Shown here: positions 41,390 through 51,296 of the stretch, piece by piece
How positions within the stretch are numbered: position 1 is the first letter of the stretch
Layout: every line of letters begins with the position of its first letter
Assembly (NCBI RefSeq): GCF_000195335.1
Contig: NC_015387.1
Coordinates: 1,918,001-1,982,000, forward strand
Origin: Marinithermus hydrothermalis DSM 14884
GTDB lineage: Bacteria; Deinococcota; Deinococci; Deinococcales; Marinithermaceae
Direction: 5' to 3'
DNA: 64,000 nucleotides
Made by a program: the position numbers and the translations under genes
The notes under the pieces: generated by a model
The model's input: the letters and a program-made list of their open reading frames with translations, nothing else
The model's database searches: none
What the model was told of the DNA's origin: nothing

Positions 41390-42499
41390 CTAGTCCAGCA
41401 GGCTCACCACCAGCTCAGCCAAAAGCGCGTTGCGCGCCGGCACCTGCGAAGCCACGATGTGCTCCGTCCGCTGGTGCGCGTCCGCCCCGAACGGCCCCAA
41501 CCCGTCCAGCGTAGGCACCCCGAGCGCCGCGGTGAAGTTCCCGTCCGACCCGCCCCCCACCCGGCCGGCCTCGAGCACAAGCCCCAGCCGCGCCCCGATC
41601 GCTCGGGCGCGTTCGAACAGCGCGCGCGAGCCCTGCATGGGCGGGCGGTTGATCCCCCCCGCGACCTCGAGGCGCGCCCCGGGCAGGACCGGCTCCAACG
41701 CGCGGATCGCCCGGTCCACCCGCCCGGCCTCCTCCTCTGTCCAGGCCCGGACGTCGATCACGGCCTCAGCGTACTCCGCCACGACGTTCGAGGCGGTCCC
41801 GCCCCGCACCAGGTTCGGCCCGATGGTGGTGCCCTGCTCCAGGTCCTGGAGGGCCATGACGCGCGTGATCTGGTGCGCGAGCTCCACCACCGCGTTCACG
41901 CCCTTTTCCGGCTCGACCCCCTGGTGCGCGGCCTTTCCGTGCACCCGGATCGTGTAGATTCCCACCCCCTTGCGGGCTACCTTGAGCCCCCCCGTCCCGG
42001 TGGGGGCCTCCAGCACCAAGACCGCGTCCGCGCGGCGCGCGGACGCCTCGATCACGGGCCGGCTCTCGGGCGAGCCGATCTCCTCGTCCGGCGTGAGGAG
42101 GACCTCCAACGCCGGGTGCGGCGCGCCGCTCGCCTCAAGGTAGCGCAGGGCCCAAAGGATAAAGAGCAGCCCGCCCTTCATGTCGTACACGCCCGGCCCG
42201 TAGACCCGGTCGCCCTCCACGCGCCAAAGCTCCGGCCACGCCCCCACCGGGTGCACGGTGTCGTAGTGCGCGAGGAGCAGCACGCGCCGCCCCCCACCCG
42301 GCCGCTCCAGGCGCAGGATGGGGCCCATGGGCGTCTCCAAGCGCTCGAGGCGCCCCAACGGCGCGAAACGGGCCTCGAGCCAGTCCGCCGCGCGCGCGAG
42401 GCGCTCCAGGTCCCGGGAGGGGGTCTCCAGGCGCACGAAGGCCTCGAGCTCCTCGAGGTACGCGCTCAAGTGGGCCTTGAAGTACTCCAGGGTGTCCAT
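41390..42499 (-). CDS. M20-family peptidase, glutamate carboxypeptidase (CPG2)-like
   Basis: A 369-residue metallopeptidase from ATG 42499. Zinc-site motifs: LLLAHYDTVHPVGAW (His), VYGPGVYDMKGG (bridging Asp), LTPDEEIGSPES (Glu-Glu), VLEAPTGTG, and the C-terminal GVPTLDGLGPFGADAHQRTEHI (His). The dimerisation domain lies between, with VHGKAAHQGVEPEKGVNAV. CPG2-like enzymes release C-terminal glutamate from peptides or folates. No signal peptide, so cytosolic. The gene is divergent from the penicillin-acylase gene. Confidence 0.9.
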   Translation of the reverse strand: MDTLEYFKAHLSAYLEELEAFVRLETPSRDLERLARAADWLEARFAPLGRLERLETPMGPILRLERPGGGRRVLLLAHYDTVHPVGAWPELWRVEGDRVYGPGVYDMKGGLLFILWALRYLEASGAPHPALEVLLTPDEEIGSPESRPVIEASARRADAVLVLEAPTGTGGLKVARKGVGIYTIRVHGKAAHQGVEPEKGVNAVVELAHQITRVMALQDLEQGTTIGPNLVRGGTASNVVAEYAEAVIDVRAWTEEEAGRVDRAIRALEPVLPGARLEVAGGINRPPMQGSRALFERARAIGARLGLVLEAGRVGGGSDGNFTAALGVPTLDGLGPFGADAHQRTEHIVASQVPARNALLAELVVSLLD

Positions 42500-42505
42500 A
42501 CGCTT

Positions 42506-42511
42506 ACTGTA
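42506..42511 (-). promoter_or_regulatory. -10 box of a leaderless-type promoter before the M20 gene
   Basis: TACAGT on the minus strand, exactly 6 nt before ATG 42499. Confidence 0.45.
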
Positions 42512-42576
42512 TCCCGATCCGGGCAGCCGCTCATCCGTTCGCATGGCGTAGAATACCCGTAAACAAAGGAGGGAGC

Positions 42577-44883
42577 ATGCAACTGGTGCGGTTTTTGGGC
42601 CGGTTACTCCTCGGCCTCATCCTGCTAGGAGCGGTGATCGCGGCGGGCGGGTACCTCTACCTCAAGGGCACGACCCTCCCCCAAACCACGGGCCGGCTGG
42701 CCCTAAAGGGACTCCTCGAGCCCGTCGAGGTGGCGCGCGACGCCTACGGCGTGGTGCACATCCAGGCGCGGAACCTGCACGACCTGTTCTTCGCGCAGGG
42801 CGTGGTGCACGCCCAGGACCGGTTGTGGCAGATGGAGTTCCAGCGGCGCGTCGGCGCGGGCCGGCTCGCGGAGGTGCTCGGGGAGGCCGCCCTCAGCCAG
42901 GACAAGTTCCTGCGCACCTGGGGGTTCTACCGCGCTGCCCAAGCCGCGTACGACAACCTCTCCCCCGAAGCGAAGGCCGCGGTGGACGCGTACGTGGCGG
43001 GCATCAACGCCTACCTCGCCACGAACCCGCCCCTGCCCCTCGAGTTCCGCCTCCTGGGGTACCGGCCCGAGCCCTGGCAGGGCGCGGACGTGCTGGTCTG
43101 GGCGAAGATGATGAGCTTCGACCTCTCCGCGAACTACGAGGCGGAACTCCGGCGCTACCGCCTCCTGGCGCGGGGCCTCACCCCGGAGCGCATCGCCGAG
43201 CTCATGCCGCCCTACCCCGAGGACGCCCCCACCATCCTGCCCCCCGCCGGCCTGCCCCTCCCGCCCCCCGGCGCGGAACAGCAAGCCGCGGCGCTGCTCG
43301 AGCTCGGCCAGGCCCGGCCCCGCTTCCTCGAGGCCTCCAACAACTGGGTCGTGAGCGGCAGCCGCACCGCGAGCGGCAAGCCGCTCCTCGCGAACGACCC
43401 GCACCTGGGGCTGGGGGTGCCTTCGCTGTGGTACCTGATCCACTTGGAGGCCCCCGGGTACAACGCGATCGGCGCGAGCCTGCCCGGCACGCCGGGCGTG
43501 GTGATCGGGCGCAACGCGCGCATCGCGTGGGGCGTGACGAACGTCGGGGCGGACGTGCAGGACCTGTACGTCCTCGAGGAGAAGGACGGGGGGTACGTGT
43601 ACCAAGGGGAGGTCCGGCCGTACACGACGCGCGAGGAGGTGATCCGCGTCAAGGGCGGGGGCGAGGTGCGGCTCGTCGTGCGGGAGACGGTCTACGGCCC
43701 GGTGATCTCCGACGTGGTGGACGCGCCCGGCGCCAGCCCCCTCGCGGTGCGCTGGGTCAGCCTGGAGCCGGTGGACCACACGATCGAGGCGTTCCTGAAG
43801 ATCAACCAAGCCCGGAACTGGGGCGAGTTCCGCGAGGCCCTCAAGGGATACCTCGCCCCGAGCCAGAACTTCGTGTACGCGGACGTAAACGGCAACATCG
43901 GGTACATCGCCCCCGGGAAGATCCCCATCCGCCGGCCGGGCCACTCGGGCGCCTACCCCGTTCCCGGCACCGGCGCGTGGGACTGGGAAGGGTTCATCCC
44001 CTTCGATGAGCTGCCCCAGGCCCTCAACCCGCCCGAGGGGTTCATCGTCACCGCGAACAACAAGGTCACGCCCCCCACCTACCCCTACACCCTCACGGTG
44101 GACTGGGCCGAACCCTACCGCGCAACCCGCATCCGGGAGCTGCTCACCGCCAAGCCCCGCCTCACCCTGGAGGACATGGTGCGCATCCAACTGGACCAGT
44201 ACACCCTCCTCTACCGCGCGTTCCGCCCGGTCCTCGAGCTGATCCAGCCCGAGGACGAGGCCGCGCGCCGCTGGCGGGCGCGGCTGCTCGCGTGGGACGG
44301 CGTGATGCGCCCGGACACTCCGGAAGCTACGGTCTTCGCGGCGTGGTACCGGGAGCTCGCGCGCCTGCCGGCCGCCGAGGTCGGCCAACCCTACTGGAAC
44401 GAGCCCCGCTACCTCCTCAACGCCCTCAAGAATGGGGACCCGGCGTGCGCGGCGCGGGGCCTAGTCTGCCTGGACTACGCTGCGCTGGCCTTCGAACGCG
44501 CGGTGCAGGCCGTCGCGGAAGACGGGAGGGTGCCCGCGTGGGGGGCAGTGCACCGGGCGAGGTTCGCGCACCCGGTCCTCAGCCAAACGCCCCTGAAGCG
44601 GTTCACGGACCGCCAGGTGCCCTTCGGGGGGGACGCCTTCACGGTGAACGTGGGCCCGTACGACCTCGCCACCCTCCGCATGGACCACGGACCCAGCTAC
44701 CGGCAGGTGGTGGACCTCGCGGATCCCGAAGGCTCGCGCTTCATCCACCCCATGGGCCAGTCGGGGAACCTCCTCAGCCCGCACTACGCGGACCTCCTGC
44801 CGCGGTGGGCCTCCGGCCAGTACCTCCCCATGCGCACCCGAGGGTACACGGTGCAGCAACGGCTGGTGCTCGAGCCGCGGTAA
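42577..44883 (+). CDS. Penicillin-acylase family (Ntn hydrolase) amidase, exported
   Basis: A 768-residue proenzyme from ATG 42577 (AAAGGAGGGAG upstream) with an N-terminal membrane/signal segment (FLGRLLLGLILLGAVIAAGGYLYL). The alpha chain has GVVHAQDRLWQMEFQRRVGAGRLAEV. The autocatalytic junction is SNNWVVSGSRTASGKPLLANDPH, with Ser254 becoming the N-terminal nucleophile of the beta chain. Later NKVTPP and FGGDAFTVNVGPYDLATLRMDHGPSYRQVVDL are family features. Related enzymes hydrolyse penicillins, cephalosporins or acyl-homoserine lactones; the natural substrate is not known. TAGAAT at 42546-42551 may be the -10. Confidence 0.93.
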   Translation: MQLVRFLGRLLLGLILLGAVIAAGGYLYLKGTTLPQTTGRLALKGLLEPVEVARDAYGVVHIQARNLHDLFFAQGVVHAQDRLWQMEFQRRVGAGRLAEVLGEAALSQDKFLRTWGFYRAAQAAYDNLSPEAKAAVDAYVAGINAYLATNPPLPLEFRLLGYRPEPWQGADVLVWAKMMSFDLSANYEAELRRYRLLARGLTPERIAELMPPYPEDAPTILPPAGLPLPPPGAEQQAAALLELGQARPRFLEASNNWVVSGSRTASGKPLLANDPHLGLGVPSLWYLIHLEAPGYNAIGASLPGTPGVVIGRNARIAWGVTNVGADVQDLYVLEEKDGGYVYQGEVRPYTTREEVIRVKGGGEVRLVVRETVYGPVISDVVDAPGASPLAVRWVSLEPVDHTIEAFLKINQARNWGEFREALKGYLAPSQNFVYADVNGNIGYIAPGKIPIRRPGHSGAYPVPGTGAWDWEGFIPFDELPQALNPPEGFIVTANNKVTPPTYPYTLTVDWAEPYRATRIRELLTAKPRLTLEDMVRIQLDQYTLLYRAFRPVLELIQPEDEAARRWRARLLAWDGVMRPDTPEATVFAAWYRELARLPAAEVGQPYWNEPRYLLNALKNGDPACAARGLVCLDYAALAFERAVQAVAEDGRVPAWGAVHRARFAHPVLSQTPLKRFTDRQVPFGGDAFTVNVGPYDLATLRMDHGPSYRQVVDLADPEGSRFIHPMGQSGNLLSPHYADLLPRWASGQYLPMRTRGYTVQQRLVLEPR

Positions 44884-44947
44884 CCCAACCAGCCACCGCG
44901 CCAAGGTGCAATGGCCGTATCCGGAACGGATGGAAAGGAGAAGGGGC

Positions 44948-45110
44948 ACGGCGAAAGTACTTCGCTGCAAGGACTCGGCTTCGCGTGCGACCACGTGATC
45001 GAGGCGGACACCGTAGAGGAGGCGCTCGAGGCCGCCGTGAAGCATACCAGGTGGCGCGCGTCTCCCAGGAGATGCTCGAGCAACTGCGCCAAGCCATCCA
45101 GGAAGCGTAG
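44948..45110 (+). pseudogene. Decayed DUF1059 small protein gene
   Basis: DUF1059 proteins are about 55-60 residues, with MAKxxRCKDLGFACDHVIEADT. Here the sequence reads ACG-GCG-AAA-GTA-CTT-CGC-TGC-AAG-GAC, so the start codon would be ACG. The frame then needs one added base to give LGFACDHVIEADTVEEAL, and one more to give HHQVARVSQEMLEQL and the proper end QAIQEA with stop at 45108-45110. One start loss and two single-base deletions in 160 bp suggest a recent pseudogene or local sequencing errors. RBS-like GGAAAGGAG precedes it. Confidence 0.75.
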
Positions 45111-45143
45111 CCTCGCCGCGACCAAGGCCCTTCCCGTGACTGC

Positions 45144-45149
45144 TAGCAT
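45144..45149 (+). promoter_or_regulatory. -10 box of a leaderless-type promoter before pgi
   Basis: TAGCAT, exactly 6 nt before ATG 45156. Confidence 0.5.
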
Positions 45150-45155
45150 AAAAGC

Positions 45156-46496
45156 ATGCTCACGGTAGATTTCGCGAACGTGACGGAGGCCCGGATCGGG
45201 CCGGACCAGGGGCTGGACCTCGAGCGCGAGCTCCGGGCGCACACCCCCCCGCTGGAGCAGGCGCTCGAGGCGCTCTGGGCGCGCCACCGCGACCCCGATA
45301 TGCCCCTCGGCTGGATCGCCGTGCCCGAGGACACCGAGACCGCCCGGGCCGCCTTACGCTACCGGGAGGCAAACCCTTGGGTCACGGACGTGGTCGTCCT
45401 GGGGATCGGCGGGTCCGCCCTCGGCGCGCAGGCGGTGCACGCGGCCCTCGGCGACCGGCGGGTGGCCCTGCACTTCGTGGACAACGTCGAGCCCGAACCG
45501 GTCCTGCACCTGCTCGGCAGCCTGAACCCCCGCACCACGCTGGTGAACGTCATCAGCAAGTCCGGCACCACCGCCGAGACCATGGCAGCGTTCCTGGTGT
45601 TCCGCAAGTGGCTCGAGGACGCGCTGGGGGCGGAGTGGCGGCGGCATGTAGCCGTCACCACGGACCCTAAGAAGGGCGTGCTGCGCCCGTACGCCGCGCG
45701 GCACGGCCTCACCGCGTTCAGCATCCCCCCCACCGTCGGGGGGCGCTTCTCCGTCCTGACGCCGGTGGGCCTGGTGCCGCTCGCGTTCGCGGGGGTGGAC
45801 CTCGAGGGCCTCCTCGCCGGGGCGCGCAAGGCCAACGAGACCGCCGCGGCCCCGGTCGCGGAAAACCTACCGGCCCAGACCGCCCTGGTGCAGTACCTGT
45901 ACTACCGGCGCGGCAAACCGATCAGCGTGCTGATGCCGTACTCGACGCGCATGCGGCTCGTGCCGGACTGGTTCGTGCAGCTGCACGCCGAGTCCCTCGG
46001 CAAGGCCGAGAGCAAGACCGGCAGTCGGGTGCACGTAGGCCCCACCCCCCTCAAGGCCGTCGGCACCACCGACCAGCACGCGCAGGTACAGCTGTACCGC
46101 GAAGGCCCGTTCGACAAGCTTGTGGTCTTCGTGCGCCTGGAACGTCCCACAACGGACCTCGAGCTGCCCGCCGTGGAGGGCCTCGAGGCGCTCGATTACC
46201 TCTTCGGCAAGCGCCTGTTCGAGCTACTCACCGCCGAGGCCAAGGCTACCGCGCACGCCCTCGCGAAGGCGCGGCGGCCTAACTACACGATCCAGCTTGA
46301 GCAGCTGGACGCGTACCACCTGGGCTGGCTCTTACAGCACCTGATGTGGCAGACCGCGATCCTGGGTGAACTGCTCGGGGTGAACGCCTTTGACCAGCCG
46401 GGCGTGGAGCTCGGCAAACAGTACACCTACGCCCTGATGGGCCGCGCGGGCTTCGAGGCCCTCGCGGAGGAGCTCAAGGCCGAAGGGGTGGTGTGA
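45156..46496 (+). CDS. pgi: Glucose-6-phosphate isomerase
   Basis: A 446-residue glycolytic enzyme interconverting glucose-6-P and fructose-6-P. Diagnostic segments: VVLGIGGSALGAQAVHAAL (sugar-phosphate binding), NVISKSGTTAETMAAFLVFR, the signature GGRFSVLTPVGLVPLAFAG, and STRMRLVPDWFVQLHAESLGK. Catalytic Glu is in this last region. The length is typical of the shorter bacterial Pgi. Its stop overlaps the start of the next gene (TGATG). Confidence 0.96.
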   Translation: MLTVDFANVTEARIGPDQGLDLERELRAHTPPLEQALEALWARHRDPDMPLGWIAVPEDTETARAALRYREANPWVTDVVVLGIGGSALGAQAVHAALGDRRVALHFVDNVEPEPVLHLLGSLNPRTTLVNVISKSGTTAETMAAFLVFRKWLEDALGAEWRRHVAVTTDPKKGVLRPYAARHGLTAFSIPPTVGGRFSVLTPVGLVPLAFAGVDLEGLLAGARKANETAAAPVAENLPAQTALVQYLYYRRGKPISVLMPYSTRMRLVPDWFVQLHAESLGKAESKTGSRVHVGPTPLKAVGTTDQHAQVQLYREGPFDKLVVFVRLERPTTDLELPAVEGLEALDYLFGKRLFELLTAEAKATAHALAKARRPNYTIQLEQLDAYHLGWLLQHLMWQTAILGELLGVNAFDQPGVELGKQYTYALMGRAGFEALAEELKAEGVV

Positions 46497-47416
46497 TGCG
46501 CTGGGTCGTCCGCGCACTCATCTGGCTTACGCTCCTCGCGGTCACGTACCTCGGGGTGGGGTACGTGGTGGCCGTGCAGCTCTCCGTCCCCGATCGCGTT
46601 CCCGTGACGCGCACGCCGCAAAACTACGGCCTGCCCTTCCAGGAGGTGCGCCTCACGAGCACCGACGGGCTGGAGCTCTCCGGCTGGTGGGTGCCGGTGG
46701 AGGGGGCGGAGTGGGCCGCGGTGCTCGTGCACGGCAAGGACTCGAGTAAGGCCGCGGCGTACGTGCTGGACACCCTGCCCACCTACGTGCACGCGGGGTT
46801 CAGCGTGCTCTTGCTGGACTTGAGGGGGCACGGGGCCTCGGAAGGCACGCGCCTCACGCTGGGGTACCAGGAAGTGCGGGACGTGGCCGGGGCCGTGGCG
46901 TGGCTCGAGGCGCGGGGGTACCGCCGGGAGCGGGTGGTGTTGCATGGGTGGAGCATGGGCGCGGCCACGGTGCTGCTCGCCGCGCCTGAGCTGCAGGTAG
47001 GGGCGGTGGTGGAGGACTCGGGGTACGCGGACCTGCCCTACCTCCTGCGCAACGCGCTCCCCGAAGCCTCGGGCCTGCCGGCCCTGTTCAACCCCGGCAT
47101 CTTCCTCGCGGCGCGGCTCTTCCTGGACTTCGATCCCTGGGCGGTGCGTCCGGTGCGTGCGGCGCGGGAGCTGTACGCGCGGGGCGTGCCCTTGTTCATC
47201 CTGCACGGCACCGCCGACGAGACCGTACCGTTCGTGCACGCCCAGATGCTGCAGCAAGCCTACCCGAACGCGGAGTTCTGGGCGCTCGAGGGGTACGCGC
47301 ACGTCGAGGCGTACAAGCACCCGGAGTACCCCCGGCGCCTTCAGGCCTTCCTTCAAGGCGTGCAGAACGCGCAACTCGTTGCGGGAACCGTGCGTAACGG
47401 CGCAGGAAGGAGGTGA
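46496..47416 (+). CDS. Membrane-anchored alpha/beta hydrolase
   Basis: A 306-residue protein from ATG 46496. An N-terminal membrane segment (IWLTLLAVTYLGVGYVVAV) is followed by a serine-hydrolase fold: nucleophile elbow GWSMGAATVLLAAPE, catalytic Asp likely in HGTADETVPF and His in YAHVEAYKHPEY. An AAVLVHGKDSSKAA oxyanion strand is present. Similar to YqkD/BEM46-type hydrolases; substrate unknown. Translationally coupled to pgi, and the CDGSH gene starts 3 nt after its stop. Confidence 0.9.
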   Translation: MRWVVRALIWLTLLAVTYLGVGYVVAVQLSVPDRVPVTRTPQNYGLPFQEVRLTSTDGLELSGWWVPVEGAEWAAVLVHGKDSSKAAAYVLDTLPTYVHAGFSVLLLDLRGHGASEGTRLTLGYQEVRDVAGAVAWLEARGYRRERVVLHGWSMGAATVLLAAPELQVGAVVEDSGYADLPYLLRNALPEASGLPALFNPGIFLAARLFLDFDPWAVRPVRAARELYARGVPLFILHGTADETVPFVHAQMLQQAYPNAEFWALEGYAHVEAYKHPEYPRRLQAFLQGVQNAQLVAGTVRNGAGRR

Positions 47417-47419
47417 GGT

Positions 47420-47641
47420 ATGCGCGTGCGCTTGCGTTTCCGGGAGAACGGTCCGTTCGTCCTCGACCTGCCCGAAGGCACCCGGTTCACGCTGAACGGG
47501 GAGGACCGGGTCCTCGAGCGGCCGAAGCTCGCGTTGTGCCGCTGCGGTCACTCGAGCACCAAGCCGCTTTGCGACGGTTCGCACAAGCGGGTGGGGTTCA
47601 CCGCCGCCGCGGGCGCGATCGAGCTGGACCTGCCCTCCTAG
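47420..47641 (+). CDS. CDGSH-type iron-sulfur protein 1
   Basis: A 73-residue protein from ATG 47420 with AAGGAGGTG upstream. It contains LCRCGHSSTKPLCDGSHKRVGF, the complete 2Fe-2S signature C-x-C-x2-S-x3-P-x-C-D-G-S-H with three Cys and one His ligand. CDGSH proteins carry redox-active, releasable clusters. The gene follows the hydrolase by 3 nt in a pgi operon. A paralogue lies at 59102. Confidence 0.93.
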   Translation: MRVRLRFRENGPFVLDLPEGTRFTLNGEDRVLERPKLALCRCGHSSTKPLCDGSHKRVGFTAAAGAIELDLPS

Positions 47642-47710
47642 ATCGCCTCACGCGGGGGACACGGCGCGTCTTAACGCGGTATAACTGAGTGCGGGAAGAG
47701 GTGGTCTTGC

Positions 47711-49291
47711 ATGCGGAATCTGGACCGACACGGCATCAAACCCAAGGGCGTTGTGTACTGGGATCTGCCAGCCCCGATCCTGTACGAGCACACCATCAAG
47801 CGCGACCTGGGGCAGATCGCCCAAAGCGGCGCCCTCGTGGTGGACACCACGCCGTACACAGGCCGCAGCCCGAAGGACAAGTTCATCGTGGAGGAACCCC
47901 CGTACGCGGAGGAGATCTGGTGGGGTGAGGTGAACCAGCCGTTCCCCCCGGAGGCCTTCGAGGCGCTGTACGCTCGGGTGGCCGAGTACCTCTCGGGCCG
48001 GGACCTGTACGTGCAGGACCTGTACGCCGGCGCGGACCCCGACCATCGCCTGCCGGTGCGGGTCATCACGGAAAGCCCCTGGCACGCGCTATTTGCGCGG
48101 AACATGTTCATCCGTCCCCCGCAGGGCGACGACGAGATCGAAAGCTTCGTGCCGGGCTTTACCGTGGTGCACGCGCCGTTCTTCCAGGCGATCCCCGAGC
48201 GGGACGGGACCCGCAGCGAAGCCTTTGTGATCATCAGTTTCGCCAAGCGGGTGGTGCTGATCGGCGGCACCCAGTACGCCGGGGAGATCAAGAAGTCCAT
48301 CTTCTCGGTGATGAACTACCTCATGCCCCAGGAAGGGGTCTTCCCCATGCACTGCTCGGCGAACGTCGGGCCTCAAGGGGACACCGCGATCTTCTTCGGC
48401 CTCTCCGGGACCGGGAAGACCACGCTCTCCACCGACCCTGAACGCCCCCTGATCGGGGACGACGAGCACGGCTGGAGCGACACGGGGGTGTTCAACTTCG
48501 AGGGCGGGTGCTACGCCAAGGTCATCCGCCTCTCCCCCGAAGCCGAGCCCCTCATCTACCGGGCCTCGAACCAGTTCGGCGCGATCCTCGAGAACGTCGT
48601 GCTCAACCCGCAAAGCCGCCGGGTGAACTTCGACGACGGCTCCAAGACCGAGAACACCCGCGCCTCCTACCCCATCGACCTGCTCGAGGGCGTGGTGCCC
48701 TCCGGGCAAGGCCCGCACCCCCAAAACATCTTCTTCCTCTCCGCGGACGCGTTCGGCGTGCTGCCCCCCATCGCGCGGCTCACGCCCGAGCAGGCCATGT
48801 ACTACTTCATCAGCGGGTACACCGCCAAGGTCGCGGGGACCGAGCGGGGCGTGACCGACCCCGTCGCGACCTTCTCCGCGTGCTTCGGCGCGCCGTTCCT
48901 GCCGCTCCACCCCGGCCGGTACGCGGAGATGCTGCGCGCAAAGATTCAGCAGCACCGGCCCCGAGTCTGGATGATCAACACCGGGTGGACCGGCGGCCCT
49001 TACGGGGTGGGGGAGCGCATCAAGCTCGCGTACACCCGCGCGATGCTGCGCGCCGCGCTCAGCGGGGCCCTGGACGAGGTGGAGTACGTAAAGGACCCGG
49101 TGTTCGGCCTGGCAATCCCCACCACCGTCCCCGGCGTGCCGCGCGAGATCCTCATCCCCAAGCAGACCTGGGCTGACCCTGCGGCTTTCGACGAGACCGC
49201 GGCGCGGCTCGCCCGCATGTTCCGCGAGAACTTCGAGAAGTACCGGGATGGGGTGGACGCCGCGGTGCTCGAGGCTGCTCCGAGCGCGTAG
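47711..49291 (+). CDS. pckA: Phosphoenolpyruvate carboxykinase (ATP)
   Basis: A 526-residue gluconeogenic enzyme converting oxaloacetate plus ATP to PEP, CO2 and ADP. The kinase-type P-loop [12 protein letters not shown], followed by [22 protein letters not shown], is diagnostic of the ATP form. Further motifs: [15 protein letters not shown] and [15 protein letters not shown] 47711 has GAGGTGG upstream. Followed by its own terminator. Confidence 0.97.
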   Translation: MRNLDRHGIKPKGVVYWDLPAPILYEHTIKRDLGQIAQSGALVVDTTPYTGRSPKDKFIVEEPPYAEEIWWGEVNQPFPPEAFEALYARVAEYLSGRDLYVQDLYAGADPDHRLPVRVITESPWHALFARNMFIRPPQGDDEIESFVPGFTVVHAPFFQAIPERDGTRSEAFVIISFAKRVVLIGGTQYAGEIKKSIFSVMNYLMPQEGVFPMHCSANVGPQGDTAIFFGLSGTGKTTLSTDPERPLIGDDEHGWSDTGVFNFEGGCYAKVIRLSPEAEPLIYRASNQFGAILENVVLNPQSRRVNFDDGSKTENTRASYPIDLLEGVVPSGQGPHPQNIFFLSADAFGVLPPIARLTPEQAMYYFISGYTAKVAGTERGVTDPVATFSACFGAPFLPLHPGRYAEMLRAKIQQHRPRVWMINTGWTGGPYGVGERIKLAYTRAMLRAALSGALDEVEYVKDPVFGLAIPTTVPGVPREILIPKQTWADPAAFDETAARLARMFRENFEKYRDGVDAAVLEAAPSA

Positions 49292-49306
49292 TCCCTCCGC
49301 TCACCT

Positions 49307-49339
49307 CCGCCGGGCCGCGCCGGGCCTGGCGGGGGTTTT
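49307..49339 (+). terminator. Intrinsic terminator of pckA
   Basis: CCGCCGGGCC (49307-49316) pairs with GGCCTGGCGG (49323-49332), one G-T wobble, followed by GGGTTTT. Confidence 0.75.
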
Positions 49340-49457
49340 GGCTTGGCGCTTCCTTAGGGGTGGGGTAAATTGGTAGGGATGCCCGTTGGGACAAACGTCC
49401 TGGGCAGGCACCGCAGAATGGGTGAAGAGACACCACCTGGGAGGGTGGCGCATCATC

Positions 49458-51281
49458 ATGAAGCGAATTCGGTTTGAGTGGTACGCCTGGGGAGCGCTGG
49501 CCTACACGCTCGCCGTGATCGTGTGGGGGGCCTACGTACGCGCGACCGGCTCGGGCGCGGGGTGCGGCCGGCAGTGGCCCAGTTGTCAAGGCGAGATCCT
49601 CCCCCGCCCCGAGGCCCTCGAAACGCTCATCGAGTTCACGCACCGCGTCACGAGCGGCCTGGCCTGGTTCCTCGCGCTGGGCCTCCTCGTGTGGGCGTTG
49701 CGCGCCTTTCCGAAGGGCCACCCCGTCCGGTTCGGGGCCGGGCTTTCTTTGTTCTTCATGACCACGGAGTCCCTGGTGGGGGCGGGCCTCGTGCTGTTTG
49801 AGATGGTGGCCGACAACGTCTCCATCGCGCGCGCCTGGTGGATGAGCCTGCACCTGATCAACACCTTCCTCCTCATCGCGGCGCTCACGCTCACCGCCTG
49901 GTGGGCCTCGGGCGGCCCCCCGGTGCGCCTCAAAGGGCAGGGCGCGGTCGGCGTGGCCCTGGGCCTCGGGCTTCTCGGCACCCTTATCCTCGGCGCCAGC
50001 GGGGCGGTCACCGCGCTTGGGGATACCCTCTTCCCAGCGAATAACCTGGTGGAAGGCATCCGCCAGGACTTCTCCCCCACGGCCCACCTCTTCATCCGCT
50101 TGCGCCTCTTCCACCCGCTGATCGCGGTCTCGGTGGGGGTGTACCTCATCCTCACCGCGAGCCTCGTGAGTTACCTGCGCCCCACCCCCGCCGTGCGCCG
50201 CTTCGCGAAGCTCCTCACCGTCCTGTTCCTCGTGCAGCTCGGGGCGGGCCTCCTGAACCTCCTGCTCCTCGCGCCGGTCTGGATGCAGCTGGTGCACCTG
50301 CTGCTCGCAGACCTCGTCTGGATCGCGCTGGTCCTCCTCGCGGCGGCCGCGCTAAGCCAGGACGCGCTGCCCGCAGTCCCTACCCCTGCCCCGGCCTCCC
50401 CCCACGCGGGCACGGGCGGAGCCACCTGGCGGGACTACATGGCGCTCACCAAGCCCCGCGTGATCAGCCTCCTGCTCTTCACCACCCTCACCGCCATGAT
50501 CATCGCCGCGGGCGGCTGGCCGGGCACGGGCCTCTTCCTCGCCGTCGCCCTCGGCGGGTACATGGCGGCCGGCGCCGCGAACGCCATCAACATGGTGATC
50601 GACCGGGACATCGACGGCCGCATGGCGCGCACCGCGCACCGCCCCACCGTCACGCACCGCATCCCCTCGAACCACGCCCTCCTCTTCGCCTTCGCGCTCA
50701 CCGTAGGCTCCTTCCTGATCCTCTGGCTCGCCGCGAACCTCCTTACCGCTGCCCTGGCCCTCGCGGGACTTTTGTTCTACGTCCTCGTTTACACGATCTA
50801 CCTGAAACGCCGTTTCTGGAACAACATCGTAGTAGGCGGCGCGGCGGGAGCCTTCCCCCCCCTCGTGGGCTGGGCCGCGGTCACGGGGGAGCTCTCCCTA
50901 TTCGCCTGGTACCTCTTCACCATCATCTTCTTCTGGACCCCGGTGCACTTCTGGGCGCTGGCCCTCTTGATCAAGGAGGACTACGCCCGCGTCGGGGTGC
51001 CGATGCTGCCGGTCGTGCACGGCGAACGCATGACCGTGCTGCAGATCGCGCTGTACGCTGTCCTCACCGCGCTGATCTCGATCATGCCGCTCTTGCTCGG
51101 TGAGGTGGGCTGGTTCTACCTGAGCATGGCAGCCCTGCTGAACCTCGTGCTTCTCGTGCGCAGTCTCGAGCTTTACCGTCACCCCGACCGCCCGCACGCG
51201 GTCTCGTTGTATAAGTACTCCATGTTGTACCTCGCGCTCCTGTTCCTGGCGATGGCCGTGGATAGGGCGCTTTGGCTTTAG
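49458..51281 (+). CDS. ctaAB: Fused heme A synthase / heme O synthase (CtaA-CtaB)
   Basis: A 607-residue membrane protein from ATG 49458 (GGGAGGGTGG upstream; the open frame extends to 49386). Residues about 1-300 are CtaA, with [21 protein letters not shown] and heme-ligand His in [13 protein letters not shown], then [13 protein letters not shown]. Residues about 325-607 are Cta[21 protein letters not shown], the prenyl-diphosphate motif [19 protein letters not shown] and the second Asp motif [16 protein letters not shown]-like region. It farnesylates heme B and oxidises it to heme A for the oxidases next to it. Such a fusion is, to my knowledge, typical of Thermus relatives. Confidence 0.95.
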   Translation: MKRIRFEWYAWGALAYTLAVIVWGAYVRATGSGAGCGRQWPSCQGEILPRPEALETLIEFTHRVTSGLAWFLALGLLVWALRAFPKGHPVRFGAGLSLFFMTTESLVGAGLVLFEMVADNVSIARAWWMSLHLINTFLLIAALTLTAWWASGGPPVRLKGQGAVGVALGLGLLGTLILGASGAVTALGDTLFPANNLVEGIRQDFSPTAHLFIRLRLFHPLIAVSVGVYLILTASLVSYLRPTPAVRRFAKLLTVLFLVQLGAGLLNLLLLAPVWMQLVHLLLADLVWIALVLLAAAALSQDALPAVPTPAPASPHAGTGGATWRDYMALTKPRVISLLLFTTLTAMIIAAGGWPGTGLFLAVALGGYMAAGAANAINMVIDRDIDGRMARTAHRPTVTHRIPSNHALLFAFALTVGSFLILWLAANLLTAALALAGLLFYVLVYTIYLKRRFWNNIVVGGAAGAFPPLVGWAAVTGELSLFAWYLFTIIFFWTPVHFWALALLIKEDYARVGVPMLPVVHGERMTVLQIALYAVLTALISIMPLLLGEVGWFYLSMAALLNLVLLVRSLELYRHPDRPHAVSLYKYSMLYLALLFLAMAVDRALWL

Positions 51282-51296
51282 GTTCTTGAGGGAGGG

